Below are positions 44,024 through 52,957 of a DNA stretch of 64,000 nt, piece after piece. The translations under genes and the position numbers were made by a program. Numbering within the stretch: the first letter of the stretch is position 1; each line of letters begins with the position of its first letter. Source of the DNA: JACKII01 sp041687435 (GTDB lineage: Bacteria; Pseudomonadota; Alphaproteobacteria; Bin95); contig JAWLBX010000004.1 of the NCBI GenBank assembly GCA_041687435.1, positions 62,001-126,000 on the forward strand, given 5' to 3'. The notes under the pieces are model-generated. The model had not been told where the DNA came from. It saw only the letters and a list, made by a program, of their open reading frames with translations, and ran no database searches.

Positions 44024-44953
44024 GCCAGGCAGGTCCACCACCAGCGCGGCGTGATCGGAGGCGTGCGGGCGGTGTTCGCCGACCGCCGCGAAACGCTTGC
44101 CTCGGTAGCGGGTGGCCTCCCGGTCGAGGCCGGCACGGATGATTTGAGGTGCCGCATCGGGAAAGCGCTCGGCCAAGGCTGGCGAGGCAATCATCGCATC
44201 TGGTTTTGAATAAACGCCTGAGTGCGGCAGGTGAAAAGACCAGCGGTCTTCCTGAGGCAGGCGCAGGGTCAAATCCACGCCGAAATCGTCGAGCAGCGGC
44301 ATCGCCGCCCGTCCGCGCTGTGAATCCTCGCGCGCGGGCTCGTTCAGGTCGCCAACGACCAACCAGAGCCTGGCCGCGGGGTCAGCGAAGCGGCGCTCGA
44401 TCAAACGTTTCACCGCCAGCGCCTCCAGCCGCCGCACTGGCCATGCGGCTGCCGCGTCCGGATAGGGCGCCTTGAAATGGCAGACGAAGAGGGTGAGCGT
44501 GCCGAGGTCTGCCTCCAGACAATCGCGGCGGAACACCCGGTCGTGCGGACTGCAGCCGGGAACGGTCGGCAGGCCCAGCGTCTCCGGCGTTTCTTCCGCA
44601 TGGCTTGTGACAGCCGTCAGCGGCAGGCGGCTCAATATGGCAATGTCCAAGCCACGCCCGTCATTCCCTGGCGGACAATGGCGGTTGGGGTAGGGCGCGG
44701 CGCCGGTGGGCACCAGCACCCGGTCATGGAAATGATCCAGCGTTGCCTGATCGAATACCTCCTGCAGCGCCACCACATCGGCATTCGCGAGTTTCAGCAC
44801 CTGCGCCGTCAAAACCCGGTCGATCGGGTCGAGCGCCACCGCTTCGGCGGTCGCATCCTCCGGCATGTCGCCGTCCCGTGCGCCGTCCAACCGTGGCGTG
44901 CCATGATCCCGGCGCAGGCGCAAATTCTGGACGTTGAAGGTGGCGATGCGCAT
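44018..44953 (-). CDS. Endonuclease/exonuclease/phosphatase family protein
   Basis: The 311-residue protein has the EEP fold motifs in order: RIATFNVQNLR, DVVALQEVFD with the metal-binding Glu, VVGDLNEP and the final SDHAALVVDL. No signal peptide is present, so it is likely cytoplasmic. Family members cut nucleic acids or hydrolyse phosphoesters; the target cannot be assigned. Confidence 0.85.
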   Translation of the reverse strand: MRIATFNVQNLRLRRDHGTPRLDGARDGDMPEDATAEAVALDPIDRVLTAQVLKLANADVVALQEVFDQATLDHFHDRVLVPTGAAPYPNRHCPPGNDGRGLDIAILSRLPLTAVTSHAEETPETLGLPTVPGCSPHDRVFRRDCLEADLGTLTLFVCHFKAPYPDAAAAWPVRRLEALAVKRLIERRFADPAARLWLVVGDLNEPAREDSQRGRAAMPLLDDFGVDLTLRLPQEDRWSFHLPHSGVYSKPDAMIASPALAERFPDAAPQIIRAGLDREATRYRGKRFAAVGEHRPHASDHAALVVDLPGL

Positions 44954-45148
44954 GGGGCTGGCCGTTCAGGCGGGTGGCAGTTGAGGATTGGCTGGCGCGA
45001 GAGCATCCATGCCGAGTGTGGTTCGGATGGCGGCTTGGCTTTGCATTCGGTACCTTGAACCCAGGCAGGCTATGATCGGGCTTGTGTTCGGTGCGACACC
45101 GCCGAATATGCGGAAAGCCGCCTGCGAAGGAAAGGGAGCCTGGGTGCG

Positions 45149-45919
45149 ATGAGGATCAATGCCGATTTTGACAAGCGGGTTGTTGTCCATGGCGATACGG
45201 TCGAATGGCTGCATTCGCCGGCCGCCGGGGTCGACCGCCGGCCGCTGGACCGGATCGGTGGGGAGGTGGCGCGGGCGACTACTATCGTCCGGTTTGCACC
45301 GAACAGCCGATTTGATGCGCATGTGCACGGCGGTGGTGAGGAGTTTCTGGTGCTGGAAGGGGTGTTCGAGGATGAATTCGGCGCATTCCCGGCCGGCTCC
45401 TACATCCGCAACCCGCCAACCTCGCGGCACACGCCCGGCTCCGGGCCGGGCTGTACCATCCTGATGAAGCTCTGGCAGATGCACCCGGACGACCGGGCCG
45501 AGGTGCGCATGGATACGGCCAAGGCGGAGGCGCATCAGCCGGAGGACCGTCCCGGCGTCACGGTCACGCCGCTGTTCGATGACGGGCGCGAGCAGGTGCG
45601 CATGGAATGCTGGGCGCCCGGTACAAAGGGCCGGATCGTGGCGGACGGTGGCGGTGAATTGTTCGTCGTCAAAGGGTCGGCCAGTGAATCGGGCACGGCG
45701 TTGCGGCCATTATCGTGGGTGCGGGTGCCGGTTGGCTCGGCGTTCGACGTGACCGCCGGGCCTGAGGGCGCGCGCTTCTGGATCAAGACCGGCCACTTGC
45801 GCGATGTACGCGCGCCGGCAGCAGCCTCGCCGATCCAGCTAAAGCAGCAGCAGGGCGGCCAGTCCCAGGAAAGCAAAGAAGCCGACCACATCCGTCACGG
45901 TGGTCAACAGCACGGATGA
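45149..45919 (+). CDS. Cupin domain protein, ChrR-like
   Basis: The 256-residue protein contains one clear cupin (about residues 45-115: HVHGGGEEFLVLEGVFEDE, with FPAGSYIRNPPTSRH) and a second weaker one (about 150-225). The His and Glu metal ligands and the SYIRNPP segment match the sensory domain of ChrR anti-sigma factors, but the sigma-binding N-terminal domain is lacking. The last 26 residues (from about 231) are Gln-rich and read antisense through the 3' end of mgtE, an 81-base convergent overlap. Confidence 0.8.
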   Translation: MRINADFDKRVVVHGDTVEWLHSPAAGVDRRPLDRIGGEVARATTIVRFAPNSRFDAHVHGGGEEFLVLEGVFEDEFGAFPAGSYIRNPPTSRHTPGSGPGCTILMKLWQMHPDDRAEVRMDTAKAEAHQPEDRPGVTVTPLFDDGREQVRMECWAPGTKGRIVADGGGELFVVKGSASESGTALRPLSWVRVPVGSAFDVTAGPEGARFWIKTGHLRDVRAPAAASPIQLKQQQGGQSQESKEADHIRHGGQQHG

Positions 45920-47242
45920 GGCGACGGCTGGGTCGATCTTGAAATGATCCAGCCCGACCGGGATGGCGACGCCGAAAAAGCCGGCAATCACCAGGTTCAC
46001 GATCATGGCAACGCCAATGACGCCACCGAGCAACGCATCGCCAAACCACAGGCCGCTCAGCAGGCCGGCGATCAGGGCGAAGGCAACGCCGTTAATGCCG
46101 CCGACGATGACCTCCTTCCACATGATCCGCGCAGCGTTGCGGCGGGTGAGTTGGCGCATGGCGAGCGCCCGCACGGCGACTGTCAGTGTTTGGGTGCCGG
46201 CATTGCCGCCCATGCTGGCAACGATCGGCATCAGCACCGCCAGCGCAACGATCTGCTCGATCGTCGCCTCGAACATGGCGATGACGGTGGACGCCAGAAT
46301 GGCGGTGCCCAAGTTGACCAGCAGCCACCGGAACCGGGCCTTGGTGGTGTCGATAGCGGCTTCGTAAAGGTCCCCCTCTTTGACGCCGCCCATTCGTAGC
46401 AAGTCATCCTCGTGCTCCTCGTCGATGACGTCGACGACGTCGTCGATGGTGACGACACCAAGCAGCCGACCATCCTCACCAACGACTGGCGCAGAGGTCA
46501 GGTTGCGTTGCCGGAATTGGTGGGCCAGGTCTTCCTGGTCCATGGTGACCGGAAACGGGTCGGTCACTGCCTGCATGATGTCGCTGATCAACACTGGCCG
46601 TTTGTTGCGCAGCACGCGGCTAAGCGCGATCTGGCCAATGGGCTGGTGGCGCGGATCGACGACAAAGATGTCGTAGAAATCGTCGGGCAGGTCGGAGGAG
46701 GCGCGCAGAAAATCGATTGTATCGCCGACGGTCCAGAAGCCCGGAATTGCCAACAGGTCGCGCTGCATCAGGCGGCCGGCGGTGTATTCCGGATAGGTCA
46801 GGCCCTGGCGCAGCAACACCTGATCCGCCTCCGGCAGGCGGCCCAGCAATTCCTCCCGCTGCCCAGGCTCCAGGTCGGCGACGACTTCCAGCGCGTCGTC
46901 GCTTTCCAGATCGGCCACTGCTGCGGCCAGGCGGTCCGGCTCCAGCGCCTCCAGAACCTCGTCGCGGACGGCGCCGTCCAGTTCCGGCAGCACCTCTGCG
47001 TCCAGGGTGTCGCCCAGCAATTGCACCAGTGCAATGCGGTCTTCGGAGGATAGCGCCTCGATCAGGTCCGCGACATCGGCCGGCGGCAGCGGCTCGACCA
47101 GTTCGCGCAGTTCTTCGGAGTTGCCGGCCTCCAGCAACTCCTCGATCTGGTCGATCCATTCGGCACTGAGAACGGGCGGCGGTGCGCCTTCTGTATCGTC
47201 GGCAGCGGGCGTTTTGGGGTCCAGTTCTTGCGTATCTGCCAT
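45839..47242 (-). CDS. mgtE: Magnesium transporter MgtE
   Basis: The 467-residue protein has the three MgtE parts: an acidic N-terminal helical domain (residues 20-140), a CBS pair (about 150-275, including LLGVVTIDDVVDVIDEEHED) that senses Mg2+, and five C-terminal membrane helices with the pore-lining PIVASMGGNAGTQTL segment. GGAGGAGCGGTGT precedes the ATG. No Mg2+ riboswitch is evident in the short upstream region, which is shared with tRNA-Leu. Confidence 0.95.
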   Translation of the reverse strand: MADTQELDPKTPAADDTEGAPPPVLSAEWIDQIEELLEAGNSEELRELVEPLPPADVADLIEALSSEDRIALVQLLGDTLDAEVLPELDGAVRDEVLEALEPDRLAAAVADLESDDALEVVADLEPGQREELLGRLPEADQVLLRQGLTYPEYTAGRLMQRDLLAIPGFWTVGDTIDFLRASSDLPDDFYDIFVVDPRHQPIGQIALSRVLRNKRPVLISDIMQAVTDPFPVTMDQEDLAHQFRQRNLTSAPVVGEDGRLLGVVTIDDVVDVIDEEHEDDLLRMGGVKEGDLYEAAIDTTKARFRWLLVNLGTAILASTVIAMFEATIEQIVALAVLMPIVASMGGNAGTQTLTVAVRALAMRQLTRRNAARIMWKEVIVGGINGVAFALIAGLLSGLWFGDALLGGVIGVAMIVNLVIAGFFGVAIPVGLDHFKIDPAVASSVLLTTVTDVVGFFAFLGLAALLLL

Positions 47243-47370
47243 ACACCGCTCCTCCGGGCCGGCAGGGCAGGCCCTGCGCCGTTCGTTTAGATGTGTTGCC
47301 TACGGTGGATACGCAACGCCCTGCGCAATGGACCGGTGGCCAAGCGCAGTGCCATCAACTCCCTGGGTGG

Positions 47371-47457
47371 TGGTGCGGTCGAGAAGACTCGAACTTCCAC
47401 GGGATTTCTCCCACAGCGACCTCAACGCTGCGCGTCTACCAATTCCGCCACGACCGC
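47371..47457 (-). tRNA. tRNA-Leu (anticodon GAG)
   Basis: The 87-base gene folds as a class II tRNA: acceptor stem GCGGTCG/CGACCGC, D-arm GCGGAATTGGTAGACGC, anticodon arm CAGCG-TTGAGGT-CGCTG with anticodon GAG, a long variable arm (TGGGAGAAATCCCG) and T-arm with GTTCGAGTC. The CCA end is encoded (47371-47373). It lies between mgtE and lipB on the minus strand. Confidence 0.97.
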
Positions 47458-47521
47458 TTATGTTTCCAGGATCAGGAAACCCAACCCCAGGGGCGCGGCC
47501 ACCCAGCCGCGCGAACAAGGC

Positions 47522-48220
47522 ATGTCAAATATCAGAGCGTCTCACATCGATCAAGCATCTCTGCCTGCGGTGGAATGGACCATTGGTACCGGTTTGCAAT
47601 CTTATCCCGAGGCCTTGGCGGCGATGGAGGCGCGTGTGGCGGCGATCCGTGAGGGCACGGCGCCGGAATGGGTCTGGCTGGTGGAGCATCCGCCGCTTTA
47701 TACCGCCGGAACCAGCGCCAGGACGCCGGACCTGCTGACGCCGGACCGGTTCCCGGTGTTCGACGCAGGCCGGGGCGGCCAATACACCTATCACGGGCCG
47801 GGGCAGCGCGTGGCTTATGTCATGCTGGATTTGCGGGCGCGCAAGCTGGGAGTGCGTGATTATGTCTGCCGGCTGGAGGACTGGATCATCGTCACCCTGG
47901 CGCGCTTCGGCCTGAAGGGGGAGCGGCGCGACGGCCGCATCGGCATCTGGGTGGACTGCGGGCCGGATGGCCTTGGCGGGCGGCGCGAGGACAAAATCGC
48001 CGCCATTGGCGTGCGGGTGCGCCGGTGGGTCAGCTATCACGGCATCGCCATCAACGTGGAGCCGGATTTGGGCCATTTCGGCGGCATCGTTCCCTGTGGC
48101 ATTGCCGAGCATGGAGTCACGTCACTGGTCGATTTGGGCTATCCGGTAACGATGGATGATCTGGACGTCGCTTTGCGCCAAACATTCGCGGCAGTATTTG
48201 AGACAGGCCGAGAGGATTGA
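47522..48220 (+). CDS. lipB: Lipoyl(octanoyl) transferase
   Basis: LipB moves octanoate from ACP to the lipoyl domains of 2-oxoacid dehydrogenases and GcvH. The 232-residue protein has GRGGQYTYHGPGQ, the catalytic Lys in DKIAAIGVRVRRW and the acyl-accepting Cys in GGIVPCGIAEHGVTSL. Start at 47522 is preceded by only a weak AAGG. An in-frame extension to 47291 crosses the tRNA on the other strand and was rejected. Confidence 0.95.
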   Translation: MSNIRASHIDQASLPAVEWTIGTGLQSYPEALAAMEARVAAIREGTAPEWVWLVEHPPLYTAGTSARTPDLLTPDRFPVFDAGRGGQYTYHGPGQRVAYVMLDLRARKLGVRDYVCRLEDWIIVTLARFGLKGERRDGRIGIWVDCGPDGLGGRREDKIAAIGVRVRRWVSYHGIAINVEPDLGHFGGIVPCGIAEHGVTSLVDLGYPVTMDDLDVALRQTFAAVFETGRED

Positions 48221-48297
48221 TCGTCCGGCCAATAATCTTGCCTTGGGGTGTTATCTGACACTAATATTGCAAGGTTCGCTATTGAGGGAGAAACAAA

Positions 48298-48450
48298 ATG
48301 ATGAAGTCCGTTCTCTTTGCGGCGCTTGTAACCCTGTTTGGGATTGGCTCGGCAGCCGCCTGCAGCGGCGACATTGCCGGAAAGCAGTCGATCAAACCTT
48401 CCGAAACTTCCACAGTCGCAACTGTTTCAGTGCCGAGCGACGGGAAGTAG
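48298..48450 (+). CDS. Small secreted peptide (50 aa), unknown function
   Basis: This short frame encodes MMKSVLFAALVTLFGIGSAA followed by a 30-residue Ser/Thr/Val-rich end. It has a good signal peptide (Lys at 3, hydrophobic core, AAA-C cleavage region) and a strong GAGGGAG eight bases before the ATG pair at 48298/48301. Both the ribosome site and the signal support translation. The single Cys22 follows AAA, close to but not a strict lipobox. No homologous family is recognised. Confidence 0.6.
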   Translation: MMKSVLFAALVTLFGIGSAAACSGDIAGKQSIKPSETSTVATVSVPSDGK

Positions 48451-48529
48451 GGCCGTCCCTTCGCCAAAGGCTGTTCGATTCCGTGGCGAAGCCGCTATGC
48501 TGCGCGGCCACGCAATGGAGGAGCAGCCA

Positions 48530-49327
48530 ATGGCTATCGACCGCATGAAAGACAAAGTCGCCATCGTCACCGGGGCAGCGCCCCGGGGCGACGGCCTGGG
48601 AAATGGCATGGCCTGCGCGATGATGTTTGCGCAGGAAGGTGCCAAAGTCGTGCTCGTCAACCGCAAGCGCGAGAAGGCTGACGCCCTGGCCGAGAAAATC
48701 CGCAGCGATGGCGGCGAGGCGCACGTCATTACCTGTGACGTGACGCAGGAGGATCAGGTCGAAGCCATGGTTGCGGAGACCATGGACAAATATGGCCGGG
48801 TCGATGTGCTGCACAACAATGCCGGCATTGGCGGCGGCGGGCCGTTGGAGCAGACCGAACTTTCCAGTTGGCAGAAAGTGGTCGGGCTGAACATGACCGG
48901 CGTCATGCTCTGCTGCAAGGCAGCCGTGCCGGCAATGCGTGCCGGCGGCCGCGGCGGCTCGATTATCAACATCTCGTCGATTGCCGGTGCCACCGGGCTG
49001 CTGCGCGATTCCGGCGGAGCGATGGCCTATACCGCGACCAAGGCGGGCCTGCACGGCATCACCATGTCGATTGCCGCCGACTATGCCAAGGAGCAAATTC
49101 GCTGCAACACGCTGGTGGTTGGGTCCGTCTATACGCCGATGGTGGCGCACCAGGGCGATGAAGCCCGCCAGCGCCGGGCGCAGATGGTGCCGCTGATGAC
49201 AGAGGGGACAGCCTGGGATGTCGCCTACGCCGCCACCTTCCTCGCCAGCGAGGAATCGCGCTGGATCACCGGCATCGAACTGCCGGTCGATGGCGGCCTG
49301 CTTGCAACCCGGCAGTGGCCGGCCTGA
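48530..49327 (+). CDS. Short-chain dehydrogenase/reductase
   Basis: The 265-residue classical SDR has the cofactor loop VTGAAPRGDGLGNG (a stretched TGxxxGxG with an insertion), NNAGIGGGG, the catalytic Ser in INISSIAG and the YTATK (YxxxK) pair. The C-terminal PVDGGLLATRQWP is typical. GGAGGA lies 7 bases before ATG 48530. Substrate unknown. The longer frame upstream overlaps the small peptide gene in another frame and was not used. Confidence 0.9.
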   Translation: MAIDRMKDKVAIVTGAAPRGDGLGNGMACAMMFAQEGAKVVLVNRKREKADALAEKIRSDGGEAHVITCDVTQEDQVEAMVAETMDKYGRVDVLHNNAGIGGGGPLEQTELSSWQKVVGLNMTGVMLCCKAAVPAMRAGGRGGSIINISSIAGATGLLRDSGGAMAYTATKAGLHGITMSIAADYAKEQIRCNTLVVGSVYTPMVAHQGDEARQRRAQMVPLMTEGTAWDVAYAATFLASEESRWITGIELPVDGGLLATRQWPA

Positions 49328-49340
49328 CTAGGAATGCCGA

Positions 49341-49372
49341 AAGGCGGTGTGTCTGGATGGACAGGCCGCCTT
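49341..49372. terminator. Possible bidirectional terminator between SDR and GMC genes
   Basis: AAGGCGG (49341-49347) pairs with CCGCCTT (49366-49372), with an inner TGTC/GACA stem, in the 57-base gap of two convergent genes. There is no strong T-tract. Confidence 0.45.
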
Positions 49373-49384
49373 CCGGTAGCAGGG

Positions 49385-51019
49385 TCATGCCGCGGCTCGC
49401 GCGCCCGCTGCGGCATCGGCCAGCACCATCTCCGCGCATTTCTCGCCGATCATGATGCTGGGGGCGTTGGTGTTGCCGCTGGTCAGCGTCGGCATGATCG
49501 AGGCGTCGGCAACCCGCAGATTGGCGATGCCATGCACCCGCAGGTGATCATCAACCACTGCCATCGGGTCGGGGCCCATCTTGCAGGTGCCGACCGGGTG
49601 ATAGGTCGTCTCCGCGAAGTTGCAGATCCATTGCACCAAGTCCTCGTCACTCTCGACATGCGCGCCGGGTGCGAGTTCCTGGCCAACCACATCGGCAAGC
49701 GGCGGGGTGGCGAACAGTTCGCGCGCCTTGCGGATGGCGGCGACGGTGCCCTGGCGGTCGTAGTCCGATGACATGAAGTTGAAGTTGATTGCCGGCGGCT
49801 GATGCGGATCGGCAGACTTGATGTGGATCGAGCCAACGCTTTCCGAGCGCAGCACGTTGATGTTGAGGGTTACGCCGCGTTGTTTGGCAATCTGCAAGTG
49901 GCCGTCCTTGTCCAACTCATAGAGGAAGGGTGTCATGGCGATGGCGGCGTCCGGGCTCTCCAGTCCCTCGCGCGTTTTGAAATACATGCGGATTGGCGCG
50001 GCAGTCATGGCGAAAAAGCCCTGGCCGGTCAGCGCGTATTTCGCTGCCTCGCGCCAGAGCCGCCAGCCGCGACCGTTGTCGTTGAAGGTCGCGCCCTGCT
50101 CGGTGATGGAAAAGCGCACGCGGGGGCTGTAGTGGTCGCGCAGGTTTTCGCCGACGCCGCGCAATTCATGCACCGGCGTAATGCCTCTCTCCCGCAGCAG
50201 GTCGGACTGACCGATACCCGAAAGCTCCAGCAGTTTCGGCGAGTTGATGGAGCCGGTTGAGACGATGACCTCGCGGCCGGCACGGGCCTCGCGCGTCTCG
50301 CCATTGACGCTATAGCGGACACCGGCGCAGGTCTTGCCCTCCAGGATCAGGCTTTCCGCCATGGCACCGGATTCGATGGTGAGATTGGAGCGGCCGCGCG
50401 CCGGGTCTAGATAGCAATAGGCGGTGGACTGGCGCCGGCCCTTGTTGATCGTCACCTGGGTGATGCCGATGCCTTCCTGGTCGCCGCCGTTGTAGTCATT
50501 CGTGTGCGGGATGCCGATCTTCTCGGCGGATGCGATCATGCGGCGGTGCAAGGGCGAGATGTCGGTGGGCGTATCGGTGACGCGCAGCGGGCCGGAGCGG
50601 CCACGGAATTCGTCGTCGCCGCCGTCGTAGCTTTCCATCTTGCGGAAGGTTGGCAGCACGTCCTGATAGCTCCAGCCGCGATTGCCGAGCTGGGCCCAGT
50701 GGTCGTAATCCTGCGGCTGGCCGCGCACGAACACCATGCCGTTGATCGATGACGAGCCGCCGAGCATCTTGCCGCGTGGCACCGGAATGCGGCGGCCGCC
50801 GGAGCCCTCGTCGGGCTCGGAGGAATAGACCCAGTTGACTGCCGGATTGTCGATCAGCTTGGCCATGCCGATCGGCACTCGCGACCAGAAATAGTTCGAG
50901 CCCTCTGTCCCGGCCTCCAGGCACAGCACCGTATACTGGCCGCTGGCACTCAACCGGTTGGCCAGGACAGACCCGGCAGAGCCTGAGCCGACGACGATGT
51001 AATCGTAAGTGGCGGACAT
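49385..51019 (-). CDS. GMC family FAD-dependent oxidoreductase (choline dehydrogenase-like)
   Basis: The 544-residue flavoprotein has the FAD-binding start DYIVVGSGSAGSVLANRL, GMC signature 1 (GKMLGGSSSINGMVFVRG), signature 2 (STGSINSPKLLELSGIG) and the C-terminal active-site HPVGTCKMG with its paired late Asn-Pro region. It oxidises an alcohol; BetA itself is possible, but many paralogues act on other alcohols. The glutathione transferase gene upstream on the same strand may be cotranscribed (111-base gap). Confidence 0.88.
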   Translation of the reverse strand: MSATYDYIVVGSGSAGSVLANRLSASGQYTVLCLEAGTEGSNYFWSRVPIGMAKLIDNPAVNWVYSSEPDEGSGGRRIPVPRGKMLGGSSSINGMVFVRGQPQDYDHWAQLGNRGWSYQDVLPTFRKMESYDGGDDEFRGRSGPLRVTDTPTDISPLHRRMIASAEKIGIPHTNDYNGGDQEGIGITQVTINKGRRQSTAYCYLDPARGRSNLTIESGAMAESLILEGKTCAGVRYSVNGETREARAGREVIVSTGSINSPKLLELSGIGQSDLLRERGITPVHELRGVGENLRDHYSPRVRFSITEQGATFNDNGRGWRLWREAAKYALTGQGFFAMTAAPIRMYFKTREGLESPDAAIAMTPFLYELDKDGHLQIAKQRGVTLNINVLRSESVGSIHIKSADPHQPPAINFNFMSSDYDRQGTVAAIRKARELFATPPLADVVGQELAPGAHVESDEDLVQWICNFAETTYHPVGTCKMGPDPMAVVDDHLRVHGIANLRVADASIMPTLTSGNTNAPSIMIGEKCAEMVLADAAAGARAAA

Positions 51020-51130
51020 GTGCGCTTCCTCTGTTTCGTTCCTTGCTGGTCAGTGAGCCAGCGAACGGGGGGAAGGGCAAGGGGATAGGAGGCCCCGGCG
51101 CGCAATGATTCGGCGGCCGGGGAGGCGTGG

Positions 51131-51808
51131 TTAGGATTTCTGATAGTTGGATGGGAACATGTTCTTGCGGGCGTCGTCGTCCATCTCCGTCTTGAAAGAG
51201 TGGCGGTCCTTGATCGCCTCGGCTCTTTGGGCTGCCGGCCGTGCGTTGATTTCCTCCATCAGCCGCTTCAGGTTCGGCATGGATGGCAGGGCATCGTCGC
51301 CGAGGACCACCGGCAGCAGCCGCGCCCAGCCCCAGACGGCCATATCCACCAGGCTGTAATCGTCGCCCAGCATGTACTTGTTGTCGGCCAGGTGCGTATC
51401 GAGAATGCCGTAATGGCGGCGCGCCTCGAACATGTAGCGGTTGATGGCGTAGTCCAGCTTCTCCGGCGCGTGGTGGCGGAAGTGGACGGACTGGCCGCTA
51501 TAGGGTCCGATGCCGGTAGCAACGAACATCAGCCAGGACAGCATTTCCGGCTCCTGCCGTGCCGGGCCGGTGAAACGGCCGGTTTTGTGGGCAAGATAGA
51601 GCAGGATGGCGTTGGAATCGAACACGCGCACGCCATCGTCGACAATGGCCGGTGCCTTCGAATTGGGATTGATAGCCTTGTATTCCGGCGTGTGCTGGTC
51701 GCCTTTGCGACCATCGACCGGAATAGCTTCGTAGGGCAGGCCGCTTTCTTCGAGGAACAGTGCGACCTTCATCGGATTCGGGCCGAGATTGTAATAGAAT
51801 TTCAGCAT
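51131..51808 (-). CDS. Glutathione S-transferase family protein (first)
   Basis: The 225-residue protein has the thioredoxin-like N-terminal domain (MLKFYYNLGPNPMKVALFLEES opens it; the conserved turn is NSKAPAIVDDG followed by VFDSNAIL) and an all-helical C-terminal domain. It resembles the YfcG/nu-type bacterial GSTs, with Asn/Thr near the active site. It conjugates or reduces with glutathione; substrate unknown. It is divergent from the quinone oxidoreductase gene. Confidence 0.88.
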   Translation of the reverse strand: MLKFYYNLGPNPMKVALFLEESGLPYEAIPVDGRKGDQHTPEYKAINPNSKAPAIVDDGVRVFDSNAILLYLAHKTGRFTGPARQEPEMLSWLMFVATGIGPYSGQSVHFRHHAPEKLDYAINRYMFEARRHYGILDTHLADNKYMLGDDYSLVDMAVWGWARLLPVVLGDDALPSMPNLKRLMEEINARPAAQRAEAIKDRHSFKTEMDDDARKNMFPSNYQKS

Positions 51809-51967
51809 GGCTCGGTGGCTCCTTTGGCTGAGACGGCAAGGTGAGCCTAGCGGCTGGGCGGGTGTGACGGCAATCGGCTTTGCCGGTCCTGCACCCTTGC
51901 CTTGAGCGCCAAGGCGAAGCCGTTAGGATGGCCGCAAGTCAACCCGCCCAGGAAAGAGAGAACGCGG

Positions 51968-52954
51968 ATGCGTGCCCTGATTTGCCGTGAATGGGGACCG
52001 GTGGAAAACCTGGAACTCGCCGATATTCCCGCGCCCGTTCCCGGCCCGGACCAGTTGTTGCTGGATGTGGCCGCGAGTTCGGTCAATTTCGCCGATAGCC
52101 TGATGGTGGCGGGGAAATACCAGACCAAGCCGCCGTTTCCGTTCGCGCCGGGGCTGGAGGCTGCTGGCGTGGTGACTTCGGTCGGCCAGAACGTGACCAG
52201 GTTCAAGCCGGGCGACAGGGTAATGGCAATCCTGGCGCATGGCGGTTTCGCCGAACAGGCGCTGGCCGAGCCGGGCGAGGTTTACCCGCTGTTTCCGGGT
52301 ATGGACTTTGCCGAAGGTGCCATTTTTCCGGTCGCCTACATCTCTGCCGACGTCGCACTGCGTTGGCAGGGGCGGGTCGAGGCCGGCGAGACCGTGATCG
52401 TGCTGGGCGCGGCGGGAGGGTCCGGACTGGCAGCGGTGGAAATCGCCAAGGCGATGGGCGCGCGTGTCATCGCCTGCGCGTCCAGCGACGAACGGCTGGC
52501 GATCTGCCGAGAGCATGGTGCCGATCATATCATCAACTATGCGACCGGCTCGTTGAAAGAGGGCGTGATGGCGGTGACGAACGATCAGGGCGCGGACGTG
52601 TGTTTTGACCCCGTCGGCGGCGACCTGTTCGACGAGGCGCTGTCGTCGCTCGACTGGGGCGGCCGCTATGTGCATTTCGGCTTTGTCGGCGGCGTGCCGC
52701 AAATTCCCGCAAACCGGCTGCTGGTCAAGCATCGCACGGCGGCAGGCTCCAGCCTGCGCTACTTCCGCTGGCGCAAGCCGGACCTGCTGGCGCGCAGCGT
52801 CAAGGCGTTGGAGGTCTACTGGCTGGATGGCCGCCTCAAGCCTATCGTCACCAACCGGCTGCCGCTCGAGCGCGGGATCGAGGCGATCCAGTTGCTGACC
52901 CAGCGCAAGGCGGCGGGCAAGGTGGTGGTCGACGTGCAGAAGCTGGAGGGCTAG
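51968..52954 (+). CDS. NADPH:quinone oxidoreductase family protein (MDR zinc-free)
   Basis: The 328-residue medium-chain dehydrogenase has the QOR pattern FPFAPGLEAAGVV, the nucleotide loop GAAGGSGLAAVEIAK and no structural or catalytic zinc Cys set. It reduces quinones or enones with NADPH. ATG 51968 follows AGGAAAGAGAGAACGCGG; upstream in-frame sequence to 51902 lacks conservation. It is 3 bases from the enoyl-CoA hydratase start, so both form an operon. Confidence 0.88.
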   Translation: MRALICREWGPVENLELADIPAPVPGPDQLLLDVAASSVNFADSLMVAGKYQTKPPFPFAPGLEAAGVVTSVGQNVTRFKPGDRVMAILAHGGFAEQALAEPGEVYPLFPGMDFAEGAIFPVAYISADVALRWQGRVEAGETVIVLGAAGGSGLAAVEIAKAMGARVIACASSDERLAICREHGADHIINYATGSLKEGVMAVTNDQGADVCFDPVGGDLFDEALSSLDWGGRYVHFGFVGGVPQIPANRLLVKHRTAAGSSLRYFRWRKPDLLARSVKALEVYWLDGRLKPIVTNRLPLERGIEAIQLLTQRKAAGKVVVDVQKLEG

Positions 52955-52957
52955 GCC

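Noticed and set aside
47291..47521. Upstream in-frame extension of lipB
   Set aside because: It would cross tRNA-Leu on the opposite strand and adds no LipB-like sequence.
51093..51122. GC-rich hairpin (CCCCGGC/GCCGGGG) between the GMC and GST genes
   Set aside because: Seven base pairs with a long loop and no T-tract; likely chance in GC-rich DNA.
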